Part shown: positions 1-8,607 of the stretch, one piece after another
How the letters are laid out: each line of letters begins with the position of its first letter
Position numbering within the stretch: position 1 is the first letter of the stretch
Source: Marisediminitalea lipolytica
Lineage (GTDB): Bacteria; Pseudomonadota; Gammaproteobacteria; Enterobacterales; Alteromonadaceae
Assembly (NCBI RefSeq): GCF_001758465.1
Contig: NZ_MJIC01000017.1
Coordinates: 1 to 64,000 of the forward strand
Length of the DNA stretch: 64,000 nucleotides
Direction: 5' to 3'
The notes under the pieces: generated by a model
The model's database searches: none
Seen by the model: only the letters and a program-made list of their open reading frames with translations
What the model was told of the DNA's origin: nothing
Translations under genes and position numbers: made by a program

Positions 1-504
1 CTTGGCTTGCTTTTTCAAGTAGCCTGACCGATGGATGATGTCAGTGGAAATCGTGCGATGAATGATTTGCATGATTTTGCTTAAATGTATGGGGTACCTG
101 GCAAGCAATAATCGAAGCGGGATGGGTAAACTTAAGACCCACTGCCTAATTGGGTGACCACCTAAAACGTCATCAACCAACAATTTGGCACTTTCAGCCA
201 TGCGTTTTGCACCGCAGCTTGGACAAAAACCTCTGCGTTTGCAACTGAATGCCACATGCTTCTCATGTTTGCAGTCGTCACATACTACGCGCAAAAATCC
301 ATGTTCTAGACGGCCACACTTAAGAAATTCTTCAAACTCTTGTTCTACATGCCGAGGCAGCGATTTCCCCTGACGTGAAAGCTACTCGAGAAATTTTGGG
401 TAATGGTGTTTGACCAATTGATACAGTAACGTTTGTTCTGGACGATGTCGTTTATAGGTATGAATGTGAGTTGCTAGCAATGGCGTCCTTGCTATGAATT
501 GGCA
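1..504 (-). pseudogene. IS91-family transposase remnant, interrupted and cut by the window edge
   Basis: Translating the minus strand from about 504 down to 1 gives a continuous IS91-type transposase N-terminus. It begins around PLLATHIHTYKRHRPEQ, then shows the zinc-binding region (CGRLEHGFLRV, CDDCKHEK, CKRRGFCPSCGAKRMAES) and then the PIRQWVLSLPIPLRLLLA block. An in-frame TAG at 384-382 interrupts it between KFLE and LSRQGKSLP, where relatives read straight through. No ATG is available between the upstream TGA (507-505) and the first conserved residues; only a TTG (480-478) is. The remainder, including the catalytic Tyr region, lies beyond position 1. IS91 elements move by rolling-circle replication using a Y1 transposase, but this copy looks dead. 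Confidence 0.8.
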
Positions 505-541
505 TCACAGTGTGTCGATGATTTTCACGTAAATCTACTGT

Positions 542-643
542 TCAATAGGGTGGAAAATGCGTAGCTCCAAGGTCCGGTTTACGTACAAAGCAGCCCCAGG
601 GGTTCCAGTACCAAGATGTCCGCTTCTGACCATCATGAGACAT
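542..643 (-). CDS. 33-residue open frame upstream of the IS91 remnant, possibly not a gene
   Basis: The minus strand has an ATG at 643 preceded by a purine-rich GAGAGAG and reads 33 residues (MSHDGQKRTSWYWNP..., rich in Trp and Pro) to a TGA at 544-542. I do not recognise it. It lies just upstream of the transposase remnant, so it may be a leftover of the element or chance. Confidence 0.2.
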   Translation of the reverse strand: MSHDGQKRTSWYWNPWGCFVRKPDLGATHFPPY

Positions 644-683
644 TTTTACTCTCTCAACTACCTCTTCTTTTTTGCTTTTTATT

Positions 684-714
684 TAAAAAAATGCCCCTCC
701 TAAAAAGGGGCATT
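684..714 (-). terminator. rho-independent terminator of the aldehyde dehydrogenase gene
   Basis: A perfect 9-bp stem (690-698 with 706-714) has a 7-nt loop. Read on the minus strand it is followed by a run of T. It lies about 30 bp past the stop of the aldehyde dehydrogenase. Confidence 0.85.
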
Positions 715-742
715 AGTTGCAAGTTGAAGAACAGAGGGCTGA

Positions 743-2173
743 TTAAAACACACCCTTCAGAATTATCGATTTAAGCTGGCTCATTTCTTCCAGAGTCGCG
801 CTGATACCCTCGCGGCCTATACCACTCATTTTGTAACCACCGAAGGCCAGTTCTGGTGGACGGTAGTTACCGGTGCCACCCACAACCACGCCGCCACTTT
901 GCAGGGCTTTGGCCATCTTCATCGCGGTTTTGTAATCGTTGGTCATAATGCCCGACATCAGGCCAAAACAAGAAGAATTAGCGATCTCAATGGCCTCTTC
1001 CGGGGTATCAAAGCCGATAACCGGGAACACCGGGCCAAATATTTCCAAATCTTTAGAGACATCCATTTCCGGCGTAACGTCGGTTAGTACAGTCATCGGG
1101 AAGAACGCGCCATCGCGCTTACCGCCAAGAATACACTTAGCACCCTGATCGATAGTGTGCTGAACCTGTTTCTCTACTTCAGCCGCCGCGCCCTCGTTAA
1201 TCAGCGTGCCCACGTCGGTGTCACGGCTTTGTGGGTCGCCCACTTTAATTTCTTTCAATCGGGCGACCAGTTTTTCGGTGTAGGTCTGCTTGATCGAATT
1301 ATGAATAATTAAGCGTTTGGATGATGCGCAGGTCTGCCCAGCGGTAAAGGCACGGGAGATAACGGTGTCTTCCACCGCCACATCTACATCGGCATCGCCA
1401 AATACAATGAACGGGTCGTTGCCGCCCAGTTCCAGATGCACATGGTGCAGGTGTTTTGCTGCCTGTTCTGCCACCGCAATTCCAACACCAGTACTACCGG
1501 TTAAGGTAATGGCGTTAATGTGCGGGCTGGACACTAAATAGTTACCAATTACCGAGCCACTGCCGGTAATGCACTGGGCTACGGTTGGCGGCACGCCGGC
1601 GTCAAGCAGTAACTGGGTTAAACGCAATACGGTTAACGGGTTGTCTGAGGCGGGCTTGATGATGATAGCGTTACCCATGGCCAGTGCGGGGGCAATCTTT
1701 TGCGTGTACAGTGAGGCAGGGTGGTTAAACGGCACCACACACACCACAATACCCAGTGGATCACGGCGGGTAAATATCACGTCTTTTTCCATGCCGGGCT
1801 GGGCATCAGACAAGCAATCACCGTAAAGGTGTAAAGCCCGTTCCGCGTAGCCGCGTACCATCATACCTACCCGTGACATTTCGCCTTCGGCACTCTTAAT
1901 GGCCTTGCCGGTTTCTTTACTTAACAGTAGCGCCAGTTCGTCCTGGTTAGCTTCAACCAGATCGGCATATTTGAACAGGATCTTGCAGCGTTCGTGTAAC
2001 GGCGTTTCCGCCCACAGGTCGCGGCCCTTTTTGGCGCAGTCCAGGGTTAGCTCGATATGCGCTGGTGTGGCACTGGTAACAGTATCAATTAATTCACCTG
2101 AGGCAGGGTTAAGCACATCAACCTGTTTGCCATTTTCAAGGTGGGCGGTACTTGCGCCAATTAACATATCCAC
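743..2173 (-). CDS. NAD(P)-dependent aldehyde dehydrogenase
   Basis: Oxidises an aldehyde to the carboxylic acid with NAD(P)+ in the cytoplasm. The 476 residues cover a full ALDH-superfamily fold. The oxyanion Asn is N150 (PFNHPA), the cofactor Lys K173 (IIKPAS), the Rossmann motif is TGSTGVG near 225, the general base E248 lies in LELGG, and the catalytic C282 in AGQTCASSKR. The start is GTG at 2173, with GGGAG 10 nt upstream; the ATG two codons later would be too far from that site. It is monocistronic with its own terminator. The substrate cannot be read from sequence; the C-terminal block GVVVGGTGNYRPPE suggests a small or hydroxylated aldehyde, but this is weak. Confidence 0.88.
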   Translation of the reverse strand: MDMLIGASTAHLENGKQVDVLNPASGELIDTVTSATPAHIELTLDCAKKGRDLWAETPLHERCKILFKYADLVEANQDELALLLSKETGKAIKSAEGEMSRVGMMVRGYAERALHLYGDCLSDAQPGMEKDVIFTRRDPLGIVVCVVPFNHPASLYTQKIAPALAMGNAIIIKPASDNPLTVLRLTQLLLDAGVPPTVAQCITGSGSVIGNYLVSSPHINAITLTGSTGVGIAVAEQAAKHLHHVHLELGGNDPFIVFGDADVDVAVEDTVISRAFTAGQTCASSKRLIIHNSIKQTYTEKLVARLKEIKVGDPQSRDTDVGTLINEGAAAEVEKQVQHTIDQGAKCILGGKRDGAFFPMTVLTDVTPEMDVSKDLEIFGPVFPVIGFDTPEEAIEIANSSCFGLMSGIMTNDYKTAMKMAKALQSGGVVVGGTGNYRPPELAFGGYKMSGIGREGISATLEEMSQLKSIILKGVF

Positions 2174-2624
2174 TCGTCAGTTACTCCCGTAGTGTTTGTT
2201 CAACTTATGCTTATTGTGATGACTGTTAACCCTGATGATAAAGGGCAGAACCTGAATTACATCGCATCACATTACATCGCGTTCATGGTTATCAGCATAA
2301 CCGAGCAATAGTCACGCCAATGGTGAGTGTTTTTTAAAATATCTCACTATTTGATATTATCTTAAACCATTGGCAGGTATTATGGCAGTGATTTGGTAAA
2401 TAGTTTTTAACAAAAGTACCGAAAACTTTTAAAGAGTCAGGCGCCTGTGGTGCTGAAGTGTTGTTGCTAAAGACAGGCTGGGTACAACAAAGACACCATG
2501 TGTCTTTCAGAATGCGATGACAAGCCGCATTCGGCTGTTTTGCCGGTGTTTTTTCTGGCAGGCCGTTTGCTTAGTCACAGGGTTTATTAAGTTCTGTTTT
2601 CACACTGAGGAATTAAATCACACT
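2174..2624. other. divergent intergenic region
   Basis: This 451-bp gap separates the divergent aldehyde dehydrogenase and MFS genes and should hold both promoters. It is AT-rich around 2320-2420. An open frame runs into the MFS gene from 2517, but its N-terminal part looks non-coding. I see no RNA gene, repeat or convincing -35/-10 pair. Confidence 0.5.
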
Positions 2625-3806
2625 ATGGAAGCCTCTTCCGGTAAGCGCTATACAACAGGGCATCTGCTAAACACCATTGTGATTGCCGGGTTAGAGGTGG
2701 CCGGATTGGCCGGTGCGCGTCTTGTGCTGATCCTTATCGCGCTGAGTATGGGGGCCAGCACGGCGTTTGTCGGGATCCTGGCCGCCATGTTTACGCTGTT
2801 TCCTACCGTTCTCAATATTGCCTTTGGTCGCTGGGTTGATCGTGTCGGTACCTTTATTCCCATGCTGGTGGCGTGTTCACTGGCGGTCATCGCCGGTAGT
2901 CTTTATCTGCTTGCACAAACGCCATGGATGCTGGCCCTTATTGCCGGGTTAGTCGGTGTCAGTGCGTTTTTTAGCAGTATGGTGGCCAGTCGTAGCGTTG
3001 GCAGTGTCGCCAGTGGCAATGAGCGAACCCGGCTGATTGGTTATCTGGTGCTGGGCTATTCGGTGTTCGGTTTAATCGGGCCATTGATTTTAAGCGCTAC
3101 TTACGAACATGGCGGCGATGGTTGGGTAATGGTAGTGCTCGCTGGCTTTGGGTTACTGGCGCTGTTATTGATGGCGAGCGGTCGCCATTATTATCATAAT
3201 GGTCAGCCCGTAGAGGTGAAAACCACGCAAAAACACCGGACTACCGATTTGTTAAAACTGCCATCACTGCGCCGCTGGGTGGGCATTAATGCTGTGTTTG
3301 CGTCGGCACAAACCCTGTTTCCGGTGGTCATTTCCTTGTTGTCGGTAGAAATTAAGTTATCTCCTTTTTATGCCGGTCTGATGCTGAGTGGATTTGCCGC
3401 GGGGATGACCGGTTCACGACTGGCCATCGGTGTTCTGGTGCGTTATATGCGCCCTGAGCTGTTGATTTTGTTATCGTTGATTTTTGCCTCCCTGATGTAT
3501 GTTTTATTGCCCTTCGTACATGAGTCAACCTGGTTACTGATTTGCTGTACGCTGCTGGGGATTCCGTTAGGAATGGCGCTGCCACTGTCTATTTCGTTAA
3601 TTTATGAAAATGCACCTGAAAACCGTATCTCAGAGTCGGTGGCTCTTTCGTATACCGTAACCGGCGCTTTTCAAACTCTGACTCCGCTCGTACTGGGCGT
3701 GGCTGCGGGCATTGCCGGAACACAGTTAATTGCCCTGGTAATCGCAGGCTCACTGGCTATTGCCGCGCTATCAATAATGTCATCTGTTCGCCACGTTACT
3801 GCGTAG
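2625..3806 (+). CDS. MFS transporter
   Basis: A 393-residue integral inner-membrane protein with about 12 hydrophobic segments, typical of the major facilitator superfamily in size and pattern. The loop containing GRWVDRVG (near 70) after the second helix fits the MFS signature loop. The frame is open from 2517, but the ATG at 2625 (MEASSGKRY) follows a GAGGAA and is directly followed by the first hydrophobic stretch. The longer start would add an unrelated Cys/Phe-rich stretch, so I reject it. It probably drives proton-coupled export or uptake of a small solute; the substrate is unknown. The next gene follows after 30 bp on the same strand and may be co-transcribed. Confidence 0.82.
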   Translation: MEASSGKRYTTGHLLNTIVIAGLEVAGLAGARLVLILIALSMGASTAFVGILAAMFTLFPTVLNIAFGRWVDRVGTFIPMLVACSLAVIAGSLYLLAQTPWMLALIAGLVGVSAFFSSMVASRSVGSVASGNERTRLIGYLVLGYSVFGLIGPLILSATYEHGGDGWVMVVLAGFGLLALLLMASGRHYYHNGQPVEVKTTQKHRTTDLLKLPSLRRWVGINAVFASAQTLFPVVISLLSVEIKLSPFYAGLMLSGFAAGMTGSRLAIGVLVRYMRPELLILLSLIFASLMYVLLPFVHESTWLLICCTLLGIPLGMALPLSISLIYENAPENRISESVALSYTVTGAFQTLTPLVLGVAAGIAGTQLIALVIAGSLAIAALSIMSSVRHVTA

Positions 3807-3836
3807 TAAACTGGTAAGCATCAAGGAAATCAGAAC

Positions 3837-4937
3837 ATGGATCCCTTTACTCATACCTTCGCCGGTGGTTTGCTCGCCTCCGGTGGTTTGCGCAAGGTTA
3901 CGCCGCTGGCTGCTGCCGCACTCCTGATTGGCGCTAATATTCCCGACGTGGATATTGTTGTTTCGCTGATGGGAGAACAGGCCTCGGTTGCCCACCGCCG
4001 TGGCTGGACTCACGGTGTGCTGGCGTGGGTAGTGCTGCCGTTAATACTCTCTGCCGGATTAATGTTGTTTGCCAACATCAGGGCGCGGATAAAGCCAGCA
4101 ACGACAATTGAACCGTCTTTCTGGCCACTATTAGGTTTGAGCCTGCTTGCCGTGCTCAGTCACCCGCTGCTCGACTGGTTAAACAATTATGGCGTACGCT
4201 TACTCATGCCCTTTGATAACCGCTGGTTTTATGGCGATACCCTGTTTGTGCTGGATCCCTGGGTATGGCTGCTACTGGGTGGCGGCTATTGCTACGCTAC
4301 CTCTGCCAGGCGCTGGCAGCAGTTAATGTGGGCGGTGTTTTGGGTTGTGTCGTCAGCGGTGGTCTGCCTCAATAACTTTTCCACAACAGCCACCATCGTG
4401 GTGTGGTTTATTGGCCTGAGCAGTTTGCTCACACTGCGTATTTTTGTGCCCGGTATAACGCCATCCAGCGTAGCGCGACTAGCGCTGATACTCGGGGTTG
4501 GCTACATAATCATAAATGATATCGTCAGTCGTTTCGCCGCGGCCCGGGTGGCAGATGAAATGGCAGCTCGTGGCCTTGGTGATGTGGCAGATATTATGGT
4601 TGCACCGGTACCGGCTAATCCGTTTGCGGGCAATGTTGTGGTTGAATTTGAGGATCATTACCGCTTAGGTGCATGGCACTGGCTTAATAACCCACATTTA
4701 TCCCTAAAAGACGAAGCGCTGACTGCCAGTATGCAGGATGTAAGAGTGCAGGCGGCTGCAAAGGCGTTAGCGGCAAGGCGCTTTTTGATGTGGTCGCGCT
4801 ATCCTTATGCCACTGTGACATCAGGCGCAGAGGGGGGATTTCAGGTGCAGTTTGATGATGCTCGTTATGCCGGTGAGGCAGGCCTTATTCGTGGGCCGTT
4901 AGTTGTGCTGGATGATAATCTCCAACAGATAGAATAA
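3837..4937 (+). CDS. YdjM-family membrane-bound metal-dependent hydrolase
   Basis: A 366-residue inner-membrane protein. The N-terminus has the pattern of the YdjM/DUF457 family (putative metal-dependent hydrolases): H6 in PFTHTFAGG, D37 and D39 in NIPDVDIV, H53 in VAHRRGW and H59 in WTHG, then LSHPLLDWLNNYG after the third hydrophobic segment. These His/Asp residues are the expected metal ligands. Four or more membrane helices are followed by a soluble C-terminal domain of about 130 residues. AGGAAATC lies before the ATG. The physiological substrate of this family is not established; homologues are SOS-linked in E. coli, but I see no LexA box here. Confidence 0.8.
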   Translation: MDPFTHTFAGGLLASGGLRKVTPLAAAALLIGANIPDVDIVVSLMGEQASVAHRRGWTHGVLAWVVLPLILSAGLMLFANIRARIKPATTIEPSFWPLLGLSLLAVLSHPLLDWLNNYGVRLLMPFDNRWFYGDTLFVLDPWVWLLLGGGYCYATSARRWQQLMWAVFWVVSSAVVCLNNFSTTATIVVWFIGLSSLLTLRIFVPGITPSSVARLALILGVGYIIINDIVSRFAAARVADEMAARGLGDVADIMVAPVPANPFAGNVVVEFEDHYRLGAWHWLNNPHLSLKDEALTASMQDVRVQAAAKALAARRFLMWSRYPYATVTSGAEGGFQVQFDDARYAGEAGLIRGPLVVLDDNLQQIE

Positions 4938-4958
4938 AGCCCCTGAAACGGGGCTTTT
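4936..4958. terminator. bidirectional rho-independent terminator
   Basis: An 8-bp stem (4936-4943 with 4950-4957), with AAA on one side and TTTT on the other. It sits between the stop of the YdjM-type gene and the convergent enoyl-CoA hydratase gene. Confidence 0.85.
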
Positions 4959-4969
4959 GTGAGATTTGA

Positions 4970-5803
4970 TTATCGCTCGCCGCTGGGCAGACCGTCGCCG
5001 CGGTCTGAGTTTTCAGCTGCAGCTTCAAAGTCGGCCGGGCGTTTTTCCAGCGCGGCGGATAAGCCTTCCTGGAATTCGGCACTCGACATCGCCATAACCT
5101 GTAAATAGCCTTCCTGTTCCATCACTTCGTTAACGCTGGACTGGAAGGATTGATTCAGCAGGCGTTTGGCCAGACCCATTACATCAGCCGGGCCTTTTGC
5201 CAGTTTTTTGGCCAGCGCCAGGCCTTCTTCATCCACCTGTTCATCCGGTACACATTTTACCGCAATGTCATTTTCAACAGCTTCTGCGCCGGTCCATGAA
5301 CCATTGGAGAATAAGAAGTTACGGGCTTTTGCCAGGCCGATTAAACGCGGGAGGGTATAAGCAATCAGACAATCCGGCACTACACCTAAGCGGAAAAAGC
5401 CGGCTGAAAACTTAGCCGACTCACCCGCTACCACTAAATCTGACATCAGCGCCAGACCCATACCGCCACCCATTGCATGGCCTTTCACGCCACACACAAC
5501 CGGTACATCCAGCGTCATCAACGGTGGAAACAGGGTTGCAGCATGGCGAAAACGTGAATGTACAGACCAAGGATCGCTGGCTTTTTTCAGCATGCGTAAA
5601 TCACCGCCGGCACAAAAGCTCTTGCCCTTACCGGTAAGATACACCGCACGGATAGTGCGGTCGTCCTGAATGGCGCGGATAACATCGCGCAATGAATAAC
5701 GCATTTCACGGCTTAGCGCGTTGTGCGAATCGGCATTGTCCAGGCGAACAATGAGTACCGAACCGTCGCGCTCGGTTTCCACATGTAGGTAATGTTTAAT
5801 CAT
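4970..5803 (-). CDS. enoyl-CoA hydratase/isomerase (crotonase) family protein
   Basis: Acts on acyl-CoA thioesters in beta-oxidation. The 277-residue crotonase fold shows the CoA-binding A/G-rich segment (SFCAGGDLRML, near 60), the oxyanion-hole block (GHAMGGGMGLALMSDLVVA) and FSAGFFRLGVVPD followed by LPRLIG. Where classical hydratases carry the second catalytic Glu, this protein has an Asp (VVPD), as in isomerase-type members, so a double-bond isomerase role is plausible. The ATG at 5803 has GGGAG 7 nt upstream. The gene lies 17 bp downstream of the SDR gene, so the two form an operon. The partner SDR and the upstream ETF-QO fit oxidation of unsaturated fatty acids (inference). Confidence 0.85.
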   Translation of the reverse strand: MIKHYLHVETERDGSVLIVRLDNADSHNALSREMRYSLRDVIRAIQDDRTIRAVYLTGKGKSFCAGGDLRMLKKASDPWSVHSRFRHAATLFPPLMTLDVPVVCGVKGHAMGGGMGLALMSDLVVAGESAKFSAGFFRLGVVPDCLIAYTLPRLIGLAKARNFLFSNGSWTGAEAVENDIAVKCVPDEQVDEEGLALAKKLAKGPADVMGLAKRLLNQSFQSSVNEVMEQEGYLQVMAMSSAEFQEGLSAALEKRPADFEAAAENSDRGDGLPSGER

Positions 5804-5820
5804 TATTATACTCCCGGGAA

Positions 5821-6624
5821 TTATTCTGATTTGCCAGCGACACCTGTACCGGCATGACTGCGATTACGACCACCGTCGACAACAATGTCTGCACCGGTAA
5901 TATAGGCACCGGCATCGGAGGCGAGGAAAATGGCTGCATCAGCGATATTGGATGTTTTACCAAACTCGCCCAGCGGGATCATGGCCAGTTGCTTGGCGCC
6001 GGCGCCCTGATCTTCGTAAATACGTTTAACGCCTTCGGTATCGCCGATGGCGCCTGGCGCAATAGTATTGCAGCGAATGCCATGCTGACCCCATTCGTTA
6101 GCCAGTGTGCGGCATAATGACATGATGCCAGCTTTGGCAGCGCCAGCGTGGGCACAGCCCGGCCAGCCTTCCAGTGCACGGGTGGTGGAAATAGCGATAA
6201 AGCGACCACCAAACTCGGATTTCTTCAGTTGCTCAAAGGCCGCTTTAGCGCAGAAGAACGTGCCGTTCAGGTCGATGTCAATAACGGCTTTCCAGGCGTT
6301 AGGCGACATTTCCTCAGCGGGTACTACGAAGTTACCGGCCGCATTTGCGATAACGATGTCCAGGCTGCCAAAGTGGCTGACTGCTTCGTTAACCACATTG
6401 GTGACCGCGTCGTAATCGCGTACATCCATTTGTACTACGTGTACTTCTGCACCGCTTGCTTGCAGTTCAGCTTTGGCTTGTTCCAGTCGTTCCAGGTTAC
6501 GACTGGCGATGACCAGTTTGGCGCCGCAGGCGGCGTATGCTTTAGCAATACCGAAACCGATACCCGTTGCGCCACCGGTGATTAGGGCTACCCGGCCTTT
6601 CAATGCACTGTCAGAAAAAATCAC
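5821..6624 (-). CDS. SDR oxidoreductase, 2,4-dienoyl-CoA reductase-like
   Basis: A 267-residue short-chain dehydrogenase/reductase with the cofactor motif TGGATGIG near residue 17, NAAGNF in place of NNAG, and a C-terminal GADIVVDGG. The usual YxxxK active site reads HAGAAKAG, so the catalytic Tyr is absent at the normal place while the Lys is kept. This HAG-AKAG pattern is characteristic of the 2,4-dienoyl-CoA reductase branch (DECR), which reduces dienoyl-CoA with NADPH using a different Tyr. The start is GTG, with AGAGGA 9 nt upstream. It leads a two-gene operon with the crotonase. The DECR assignment is inference from this motif and the neighbours. Confidence 0.82.
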   Translation of the reverse strand: MIFSDSALKGRVALITGGATGIGFGIAKAYAACGAKLVIASRNLERLEQAKAELQASGAEVHVVQMDVRDYDAVTNVVNEAVSHFGSLDIVIANAAGNFVVPAEEMSPNAWKAVIDIDLNGTFFCAKAAFEQLKKSEFGGRFIAISTTRALEGWPGCAHAGAAKAGIMSLCRTLANEWGQHGIRCNTIAPGAIGDTEGVKRIYEDQGAGAKQLAMIPLGEFGKTSNIADAAIFLASDAGAYITGADIVVDGGRNRSHAGTGVAGKSE

Positions 6625-6842
6625 TGTTATTAATCCTCTACCGTGGGTTCGTTTATTTATCTCGTTTAGTAGGATTTACCAGAGCAAGGAGTATGCCACC
6701 CTCCAGAAGCCAGTTCTGGCAAGGGTTTAGCGCTTAAAAGCTGAGGGTGGGAAAGGTTTGGTGTCTGCTTAAGCGACAAACTGTAGTAAGAGACAACAAC
6801 TTTGCCCAAAAGTGTGTGTAGTAATAACAAAAGGGCAATAAA

Positions 6843-6865
6843 GCCCGGCTAATACCTAGCCGGGC
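6843..6865 (-). terminator. terminator hairpin of the ETF-QO gene
   Basis: A 9-bp perfect stem (6843-6851 with 6857-6865) with a 5-nt loop, 7 bp past the stop of the ETF-QO gene. The T-tract on the minus strand is interrupted (TTTATTG), so it may be only moderately efficient. Confidence 0.7.
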
Positions 6866-6872
6866 AGGCAAG

Positions 6873-8507
6873 TTACATATTAGGGTAGTTAGGGCCACCA
6901 AAGCCTTCAGGCGTTACCCAGGTAATGTTTTGCGCGGGGTCTTTAATGTCGCAGGTTTTACAGTGTACGCAGTTTTGCGCATTGATCTGAAAACGCCTGT
7001 CGCCATCGTCATTTTCTACCACTTCGTACACGCCGGCAGGGCAATAGCGCTGCGCCGGTTCATTAAATCGTGGCAGGTTTTGCGTAATCGGAATGCTGTC
7101 ATCCTTGAGTTTAAGGTGACAAGGCTGGTCTTCTTCATGGTTAGTGTTCGACATAAACACCGAAGACAAACGGTCAAAGCTGATCACGCCATCCGGTTTA
7201 GGATAGGTGATTGGCGTGCAATCCGATGCGGGCTTTAACGTCGCATAATCCGGCGTTGGGTCACTTAAGGTCCAGGGCAGCTTACCTTTGAAGATATTAA
7301 TATCGAAAAACGCATAGGCAGAACCCATGATATTGCCAAATTTATGCTGAGCCGGTCCGAAGTTACGCTGCTGATGCAACTCCTCGTACGCCCAGCTTGC
7401 TTTAAATGCCGCATCATAATCCAGGGTTGTCGGTGGGGTATCACCCGCCAGCGCTTCGCAAATCACTTCAGCGGCGACCAGGCCGGATTTCATCGCCGTA
7501 TGGCTGCCTTTGATTTTGGCGAAGTTAAGGGTACCGGCGTCACAACCAATCAGCAGGCCGCCGGGGAAACTCATTTTAGGTAGCGACTGAATACCGCCTT
7601 TGGCGATAGCGCGAGCACCGTAAGCCAGACGCTTGCCGCCTTCCAGATATTGCTTAATCTGCGGGTGATGCTTGTAGCGCTGGAATTCCTCAAACGGACT
7701 CACATGGGGATTGGAATACCCTAAATCAGTAATTAATCCTAATGCCACCTGGTTATCTTCAAGATGGTACAGGAACGAGCCGCCATGGCTGCCGCTCTCG
7801 GTTAATGGCCAGCCCGCGGTGTGCAGCACCAGTCCTTGCTCATGTTTAGCCGGATCGATTTCCCACAGCTCTTTAATGCCCAGGCCGTAATGCTGCGGTT
7901 CTTTACCTTCATCAAGCTTAAACCCGGCAATCAGCTCTTTGCCAAGGTGTCCGCGGCAACCTTCGGCAAACAACGTATATTTAGCATGTAGCTCCATGCC
8001 CTGCATGTAACTGTCTTTCGGCGTGCCATCAGCAGCGACACCCATGTCGCCAGTGGCTACACCTTTTACGCTGCCATCTTCGTGATAAAGTATTTCTGCA
8101 GCAGCGAATCCGGGGTAAATTTCTGCGCCCAGTGCTTCTGCCTGCTCGGCAAGCCAGCGACATACATTGGCCAGACTAACGATATAATTACCCTCGTTAT
8201 GCATGGTTGATGGAACCAGTGCATTAGGGATTTTACGCTTGCTTTCTGCATCGTTTAGTAAGTATATTTCGTCTCGGACTACCGGTGTATTTAACGGCGC
8301 GCCAAGTTCCTGCCAGTTGGGGAACAGCTCGTTGAGGGCTCTGGGCTCAAGAATTGCACCGGATAAAATATGGGCGCCTACTTCTGAGCCTTTTTCGACC
8401 AGGCAAACGCTGATTTCTTTGCCGCGTTCGGCACTGAGTTGACGAATCTTGCAGGCCGCTGCCAAGCCGGAAGGACCAGCGCCTACGATAACGACGTCAA
8501 ACTCCAT
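6873..8507 (-). CDS. electron transfer flavoprotein-ubiquinone oxidoreductase (ETF-QO)
   Basis: Passes electrons from reduced ETF, itself charged by acyl-CoA dehydrogenases, to ubiquinone at the inner membrane. Of 544 residues, the N-terminus has the FAD dinucleotide fold (VVIVGAGPSGLAAA), then GSEVGAHILSGAILEP. The C-terminal ferredoxin-like domain binds a 4Fe-4S cluster through CPAGVYEV and CVHCKTCDIKDP, and the protein ends in the family's GGPNYPNM tail. The length matches the family. The frame opens at a TTG at 8522, but the ATG at 8507 (MEFDVVIVG) is preceded by GGAAAGAG and is the likely start. The SDR and crotonase genes lie downstream on the same strand after a 248-bp gap and terminator, so they belong to the same pathway but probably a separate transcript. 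Confidence 0.95.
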   Translation of the reverse strand: MEFDVVIVGAGPSGLAAACKIRQLSAERGKEISVCLVEKGSEVGAHILSGAILEPRALNELFPNWQELGAPLNTPVVRDEIYLLNDAESKRKIPNALVPSTMHNEGNYIVSLANVCRWLAEQAEALGAEIYPGFAAAEILYHEDGSVKGVATGDMGVAADGTPKDSYMQGMELHAKYTLFAEGCRGHLGKELIAGFKLDEGKEPQHYGLGIKELWEIDPAKHEQGLVLHTAGWPLTESGSHGGSFLYHLEDNQVALGLITDLGYSNPHVSPFEEFQRYKHHPQIKQYLEGGKRLAYGARAIAKGGIQSLPKMSFPGGLLIGCDAGTLNFAKIKGSHTAMKSGLVAAEVICEALAGDTPPTTLDYDAAFKASWAYEELHQQRNFGPAQHKFGNIMGSAYAFFDINIFKGKLPWTLSDPTPDYATLKPASDCTPITYPKPDGVISFDRLSSVFMSNTNHEEDQPCHLKLKDDSIPITQNLPRFNEPAQRYCPAGVYEVVENDDGDRRFQINAQNCVHCKTCDIKDPAQNITWVTPEGFGGPNYPNM

Positions 8508-8607
8508 CGCTTCTCTTTCCAAAATACACCTCTTAAACCTGTAACGGAATTTTTACAAATATCTCACATTATGGGAATTTTGCAAGTAGCGTGCCTGATT
8601 TTATTGT

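Noticed and set aside
185-373. Plus-strand 62-codon frame at the left edge
   Set aside because: It is the antisense of the IS91-type transposase remnant, whose minus-strand reading matches a known family.
2320-2420. Promoter-like TTGATA / TATTAT pair upstream of the MFS gene
   Set aside because: The spacing is 21 nt, too long for a standard sigma-70 promoter.
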